Shown: positions 19,401-22,968 of the stretch, piece after piece
Layout of the letters: each line of letters begins with the position of its first letter
Position numbering within the stretch: position 1 is the first letter of the stretch
Notes under the pieces: model-generated
Told to the model about the DNA's origin: nothing
The model's database searches: none
Seen by the model: only the letters and a program-made list of their open reading frames with translations
Made by a program: the position numbers and the translations under genes
Assembly (NCBI GenBank): GCA_036897625.1
Contig: JAYMTA010000925.1
Span: forward strand, 1 to 22,968
Reading direction: 5' to 3'
Length of the DNA: 22,968 nucleotides
DNA from: Pelargonium cotyledonis
Taxonomy: Eukaryota > Streptophyta > Magnoliopsida > Geraniales > Geraniaceae

Positions 19401-22400
19401 AATTTAATACAACTATATTTATCGTTTATGATTATTGTTTTTCTAATCATACATCTAGTGGAATCTGCTTACAGACAAACAAAAAATTACATGTTCTACA
19501 AATTGCTGAGTAGCAAGCATATCCAATGCTGATAAAAAATAAAAATAAAAGCAAGCATATCCAATTCGAGTAACATTGGAAAATTGCGGATTTCATTATC
19601 ACCTCATTTTCAGGATGTAAGCGTGACTGAAATATTATTAAGATGGTCTGTAATGTCTTTAACTGAATAGTCTCATCGGCCATTTCAGCATGCTGCAGGG
19701 AGTTAAAAATGATGTAAGGCATCTGACACAAAATTTAATATTTACAAAAGATAAAATTAATTTCGCAAAAGATAATATTCAAAACCTGCTTAATTCCTGT
19801 TTAGTGTTTACTTGACTTTATTTTTTAATTTATGGTTACTTCAAGTTTAGTTGACACCTGTTGTGTTTAAGTGTTATTAGGACACATTTAAGATTGTGTT
19901 TAATCACAGTTTATATTCACTTACAAATATCTATACATTAATATACTTGCTTTTCATATAATTCCTGTATATCACTAAACCCAGATTCCATAAGACATTC
20001 TCAAGGTTAGCTTGTTAACATTTGAAATATGCTGTCTTCAGTTAAGTATTTAAAAATGAAGGAAAGCATTCTTAGTTATAGTAACAAGAATATTTAATGC
20101 CTTTTATATAATTTGCTGCGTAGAATGTGACTTAAGTTTCTTTCTTAAGATGCTTCTTCATCAATTTGGATTATTATTGCAGGAATTATAAACAATATCG
20201 ACAATAAACTGTAAACATTTTATGAAAGTTGTATTTCACAACAATAATCTAGTATTAGTATCAAGAAAACATAACACCAACACACATAAAGAGTTCCCAT
20301 ATAGACTCCATTCTGCAAGTGAAAAGCATATTTAGAGTATCGCATAGATGCATACCATATTACAACTATAAATATAAACTTACATCTTTAAGGGTGGGAA
20401 GTATCTCATTCAGAACTGATGGAGCAACAGCATCGTGAGATATGAGTTTTTGAAGGCATGAAAGTCCAATTACACTCAGTTTGACATTTCTGACCTCACA
20501 TGCCATTAAAAAGATCCGCAGTATGTCCTCGTTATGTGCAATTTCACTAGGACTTGATAATGATCGAAGCTGCACGTTGACATTTAAAACGACTTTCACT
20601 TTCTGATTCCGTTACTTACAGAACACCATAACATATAGGTTTACTTAAACCTTAATCTATACAAAATAAATTTTAAAACATGGTTAACAAAGAAATTATC
20701 CTAGAACCAAGCATATTAATGTAACTTTAAACAATAGCATTATAACCAAATTCTACTTAAACATTGAATCATACATGAATTATAAATTTATTATGATTCT
20801 CATTTCTATGATAAATTTTAAACAACTAAAAAAACATTTTATTAGATGTACATGAGTGGATACTGGATACTAATATTGGAAGTGTCAGACCTTAAGTTCA
20901 ACAAAGAAGAGACATTGCTAAACCAAGTACTTAAAGACAACCTCAAGTTAAAGGCCCTTATCAGTAAAACAATGTTTGACTTTTCTGGAACTGTAGGGAA
21001 AATATATAAGATCCAAATTCTTGAATGACAAGACTTTTGATAATACATGTCATTTGTATCCTCATTTTTCAGTTCTTGCGTTCATGGGGAGCATAAACTT
21101 TAGGCAGTGTTTCTTACAGGTGTTCTTGAACAGTTCCTATGTAAAAAAGATGATGCTTTTCTTCCTTCCAAGTTTTACTTGATCCAAAACAAATAAAAAA
21201 ATCATAAATCAGAAGGATTTAAATATGAACAAATCTACCACTAAACCCATTCAACGCTGAACTTTTACGTGATCATTGAATAAACAATTTCTATAATGAA
21301 CTCAAATTTGAATTCTTAAAATAAAATGCAATTTTATTTACATTCTCCCACTTCCTCAGCACTCAGCAGCAACATCCAGTACTAACTCCTAAATCAATTT
21401 GCCCAAACTGAAATAGGTGCCCGCTCAACACTATCAAAATATTCAAATGAATTAAAAAATACAACCAGTAAATTCCATTTTCTTTACATTCTTCCACATC
21501 CTCATAAGCCACATCCAGCACTAACTCCTCAATCAAAATATGCAAATGGCTTAAGTTTGAAAATTCAACTCTAGTAAGCAATTAGTTATACTAGGTTACA
21601 ATGGGAAGCATTCAGAATTCAAACATAATTTTACCCCCATTTCAAATGCAACACAATTTAGGCTAAACTCCTGATCACTCAGACATATTTCAACTTAAGC
21701 AACTCCGAAGGTATTCTCCCCAATCCCAGAACATTTACATATAACAAAAACAATTGATTCCAGAACTAATCACCAAGCAAGTGAAATTTACTATAACTCA
21801 AAAACAATGTCTATACTTGTAACCAACTAAAGCTACAATTACAAATGGATTCACGCTTTTGTATAAGCATATAATATATGACATTAAACATAGAAAAATG
21901 CAGTGATTCCTGAATCAACTTTCCCAAATTGAAATGGGTGTGTCCTCACAACTATCAAATTATTTAAATGCCTCAAGTTTGAAAATTCAGCTCAAAATAG
22001 CAATTAGTTATACTGAGTTTGATTTGAAAGTATGATACCGGAAACACCCAGAACTCTATACACATTCTCATCTCCGTCCCCAGTGAAACTCTAAGCTAAA
22101 CTCCATACCACTCAACATATTGAAATTAATCCTAAGCAACTTCTAAAGTAGCCTCCCAAATCCTGGAACATTTAAATAGTATCAAAACAATGGCATCCTG
22201 AGCTAATCACCAAGCAACTGGTATTTACTATAACTCCAAAAGAAGTTCATATACTTGTAAGAAAAAGCTGCAACTAAAAGGACAAAAACACGGCATGCAT
22301 TTGCATACATTACATAAACAAATGAAATTTCAGACATGCGAGTCCCTGAGACACAGAAAACGCCGCTAAACACATTAAACTCCACATGTGATTCGTATAT

Positions 22401-22572
22401 ATGTGAACTTAACGCAATGTCACAAACAACTGATTTCATGTATTGAGATTTTGGAGTGGAAGCTGACCTTTAGAAGTGCGTGCTCGGCGCCTTCCTTGAT
22501 AGTCGGATAGCGACGGCGAGCTTCGGTTGAGAGGGCGCGAAGCTCCGATTCCAGGACTGCCATGAAAGCCAT
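8765..22572 (-). CDS. MON2: MON2-like trafficking protein, N-terminal ~732 residues in 23 exons; C-terminal half absent
   Basis: Minus-strand exons are 22572-22468, 20569-20384, 19692-19603, 18590-18517, 18364-18203, 17964-17844, 17714-17659, 17253-17199, 17101-17045, 16935-16834, 16735-16655, 16548-16496, 14405-14336, 13617-13554, 12793-12645, 12539-12412, 12328-12271, 12086-11989, 10432-10345, 10208-10143, 10061-10002, 9330-9244 and 8951-8765. They total 2197 nt, all in frame with GT-AG introns. The protein starts MAFMAVLESELRALSTEARR. Residues 1 to ~200 resemble the DCB region and ~230-400 the HUS region, with an ARF-GEF-like LRILFQNFDM near 372-381. Later landmarks are VLTPKNVQALRTLF (~592-605) and LFESSALMHLSAVKSLLSAL (671-690). 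MON2/Ysl2 proteins resemble large ARF-GEFs without a Sec7 domain and scaffold Golgi/endosome trafficking; full plant proteins have about 1600 residues. Exon 23 ends in phase 1 at donor GTATGT; read-through would add Ser-Met and stop at 8757. No Mon2_C exons follow in the window. Confidence 0.93.
8952..10001 (-). other. MON2 introns 22 and 21 around exon 22
   Basis: Intron 22 (8952-9243) and intron 21 (9331-10001) flank the 29-codon exon 22. Both are AT-rich with ordinary GT-AG borders. Intron 21 has short TTTATTTATTT runs near 9465 and 9536. No coding similarity or larger repeat was recognised. Confidence 0.6.
10509..10544. repeat. (GA)n microsatellite, interrupted by an A-run
   Basis: Alternating GA dinucleotides are broken by GAAAAAGA. 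The tract lies in MON2 intron 18, about 75-110 bp upstream of the exon 19 acceptor on the gene strand, where it reads as (CT)n and could add to the pyrimidine-rich region. Confidence 0.85.
10702..10923. repeat. Pair of ~52-bp direct repeats, TE-derived, inside intron 18
   Basis: Copy 1 (10702-10752) and copy 2 (10871-10923) share AACTCCAA/GACTTCAA-C-TAAA, then TTAAGCTTATAGGTGG, an AGGG-CCAACTAGTATA block, and differ by a 3-bp GGT/TGG duplication. Spacing is 170 bp. Between them, ACGTGCAGG (10762-10770) and CCTGCACGT (10789-10797) form a 9-bp stem with an 18-nt loop. Repeats with an AAGCTTATAGGTGGAGGG core occur dispersed in many plant genomes as short retroelement debris; the exact family is not assigned. 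Confidence 0.5.
12794..13553 (-). other. MON2 intron 14 (760 bp)
   Basis: AT-rich intron between exon 14 (donor GTAAAT at 13553) and exon 15 (acceptor CTGCAG ending 12794). It has a short (TA)n tract at about 13493-13507, close to the donor. The 12760-13017 plus-strand open frame overlaps exon 15 and is not a gene. Confidence 0.6.
13618..14335 (-). other. MON2 intron 13 with TE-like insert
   Basis: The middle of this 718-bp intron (about 13830-14110) differs from ordinary intron sequence. It is richer in GC, includes the perfect 12-bp palindrome GTATCATGATAC (13851-13862), and has an 8-bp stem AAGGACTG (13923-13930) / CAGTCCTT (13967-13974). The block near 14000-14070 resembles retroelement LTR or TRIM debris, but no matching second copy was found here and no family can be assigned. 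The plus-strand frame 14132-14323 is not credible. Confidence 0.4.
14705..15070. repeat. ~360-bp insertion within the 3' LTR
   Basis: The other LTR lacks this block: shared sequence stops at about 14705 and resumes at about 15070. It contains a TATATATAGGGG motif (about 14742) and the TTGGGCTCAGATTG region near 14977, and codes for nothing recognised. It may be a nested small element, or the other LTR may have lost it. Confidence 0.35.
15450..15571 (+). pseudogene. LINE-type reverse transcriptase C-terminal remnant, frameshifted
   Basis: From 15450 the plus strand reads VNSLEEIIRGRGRPKFAWKE, continuing to AAA at 15516-15518. After a frame change at about 15518 it reads IQLMLGLTEEIAFNKMD and hits TGA at 15569. 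The order RGRGRPK, W-KEV, then LGLTE and a D-W-like end is characteristic of the C-terminal tail of plant non-LTR (LINE-like) reverse transcriptases and their genomic fragments. It is very short and broken. It lies antisense to the surrounding Copia-like element, so it is probably a nested insertion. Confidence 0.5.
16448..16490. repeat. (GA)n microsatellite 5 bp from the exon 12 splice donor
   Basis: An almost pure GA tract of about 43 bp with one AAA interruption. On the gene strand it reads (CT)n and starts directly after the donor GTATG of MON2 intron 12 (donor at 16495). Confidence 0.95.
17254..17658 (-). other. MON2 intron 7 (405 bp)
   Basis: AT-rich intron with donor GTGAGA at 17658 and acceptor TTTGCAG ending at 17254. 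No repeat or coding sequence was recognised. The neighbouring introns 8-11 are compact (about 97-109 bp each), so exons 8 to 12 form a tight cluster. Confidence 0.65.
18660..18859. repeat. Tandem duplication, two ~100-bp units, in MON2 intron 3
   Basis: Copy 1 (about 18660-18760) and copy 2 (18761-18859) both begin AAGGGAA-(G/C)GTTCAT and continue with AATCAAGTTG-GCAGAATTA-GAATAA, then TTTATCAAGGGTGC / TTTCAAGGGTGC. Similarity is high with a few indels. The rest of intron 3 (18591-19602) is AT-rich with nothing else recognised. Confidence 0.75.
19693..20383 (-). other. MON2 intron 2 (691 bp)
   Basis: AT-rich intron with donor GTAAGT at 20383 and acceptor CTGCAG ending 19693. I see no repeat, element or coding sequence in it. 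Confidence 0.65.
20570..22467 (-). other. MON2 intron 1 (1.9 kb)
   Basis: The long first intron lies between donor GTCAGC (22467) and acceptor GTGCAG (ending 20570). Its left part (20570-21330) is AT-rich and featureless to the eye. The right part (21338-22300) is built of nested tandem duplications, described separately. Long first introns in plants can hold expression-enhancing elements, but none is identified here. Confidence 0.65.
21338..22300. repeat. Nested tandem duplications in MON2 intron 1
   Basis: A large unit is present twice, about 21386-21842 and 21905-22285. Shared landmarks in order are CCT-AATCAA-TT-CCCAAA-TGAAAT-GG, TCAAGTTTGAAAATTCA (or TTAAGTTTG), AGCAATTAGTTATACT, CTAAACTCC, AAGCAACT, AGAACATTTA, CTAATCACCAAGCAA and ATTTACTATAACTC. 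Within the first unit a smaller block is duplicated again: 21338-21400 and 21483-21542 share TTTACATTCT-CCAC, CATCCAG-ACTAACTCCT and AATCAA. The smaller duplication accounts for much of the length difference between the two large units. Confidence 0.8.
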
Positions 22573-22800
22573 CGCCGGAGCTCTCTGATTCCGTTCTCGC
22601 GAGTGATCAAATTGTAGAGATCGAAGGGTTGGTGATCAGCGAGAGCATAGAGATCGAAGAGCACAGAGAGCAAGGCAGATCTGGGTTTGTAGCAAGGATC
22701 TGTCTGTCATCTGTGAGAGTGGAAAGACGGTAGAGAGCGAGAGATCTGTTGCCAGAGTTTGGCACGTGCGGATGGCACCTGACTGAGCTATTCAATGTTG
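22573..22800 (-). promoter_or_regulatory. 5' leader and proximal promoter of the MON2-like gene
   Basis: The gene strand is CT-rich (TCTCTCGCTCTCTACC) between about 22750 and 22580, as in many plant leaders and Y-patch core promoters. No TATA box is evident. A perfect G-box CACGTG lies at 22763-22768, about 190 bp before the ATG. Two upstream ORFs end before the main start: 22710-22636 (24 residues) and 22648-22607 (13 residues). The presence of the uORFs in the transcript depends on where transcription starts. Confidence 0.5.
22763..22768. promoter_or_regulatory. G-box CACGTG
   Basis: A palindromic CACGTG core within GGCACGTGCG, the classic binding core for plant bZIP and bHLH factors. Its place just upstream of the CT-rich leader of the MON2-like gene makes it a plausible proximal element. 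A 6-bp motif can occur by chance. Confidence 0.4.
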
Positions 22801-22968
22801 GAATCGAACCGGACTGAACATCGTAGACCGATCCAAAGGTTTGGGTTGTAACGAACCGATTAGAACCGGAAGAGACATTTTTAGGTCTGGTCCTTTTTTT
22901 TTTTTCCGCCCAAAGACTTTGAGTGCTTGTTTGTTTTCTCTACTTGAAAACCTTGAAATACTTTAAGA
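22801..22968. other. Upstream flank of the MON2-like gene
   Basis: No gene was seen. It includes repeated CCGAT/GAACCG-type motifs (about 22805-22870) and a T-run near 22888-22903. It may contain distal promoter sequence. Confidence 0.4.

Noticed and set aside
1-22968. CRISPR array, bacterial operon, tRNA or rRNA gene
   Set aside because: No regularly spaced identical repeats, no tRNA-like cloverleaf and no rRNA segment were recognised. The gene structure is that of a plant nuclear genome.

Overview
The window is nuclear DNA of a flowering plant, most likely a eudicot. The evidence is two intron-rich genes with GT-AG introns and clear matches to plant protein families, AT-rich introns and intergenic DNA, and several decayed plant-type transposable elements. 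I cannot name the species. Both recognisable protein genes lie on the minus strand.

Layout from left to right. Positions 1-130 are a GC-rich edge, possibly the end of a neighbouring gene. Positions 131-2040 are AT-rich intergenic DNA with a diverged ~130-bp direct repeat (about 802 and 1020) and a TATA-plus-short-ORF cassette on the plus strand (1723-1861). Positions 2298-6825 hold a complete four-exon gene for a 663-residue U-box/ARM-repeat E3 ubiquitin ligase of the PUB13/PUB14/SPL11 group. Positions 6826-7250 are its leader and promoter. Positions 7307-8400 look like a non-autonomous DNA transposon: ~110-bp imperfect terminal inverted repeats enclose a perfect 27-bp inverted repeat. Positions 8765-22572 hold 23 intact exons coding for the first ~732 residues of a MON2-like protein (DCB and HUS regions), with its 5' leader out to about 22800.

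The main surprise is that the MON2 gene stops in mid-protein. Exon 23 ends at a good splice donor (8764/8763), but no further MON2 exon can be recognised before the next gene on the same strand. Roughly the C-terminal half, including the Mon2_C region, is missing from this window. The transposon-like element lies within 365 bp of the last exon. This is either a 5' fragment of MON2 that still has an open reading frame, a MON2 gene with the whole PUB gene inside one intron, or an assembly join.

The MON2 introns carry most of the other structure. Intron 12 holds a degenerate Copia-like LTR element in the same orientation as the gene (LTRs, tRNA-Met-type primer site, polypurine tract), with a plus-strand LINE-type reverse-transcriptase tail inside it. 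A (GA)n tract starts 5 bp from the intron 12 splice donor. Intron 1 has nested tandem duplications, intron 3 a ~101-bp tandem duplication, and intron 18 a pair of TE-like direct repeats plus a second (GA)n tract.

The two genes belong to different pathways: ubiquitin signalling in immunity and flowering for the PUB gene, and endosome-Golgi trafficking for MON2. I see no functional link beyond adjacency. All exon borders were read by eye from splice consensus, reading-frame continuity and family similarity.
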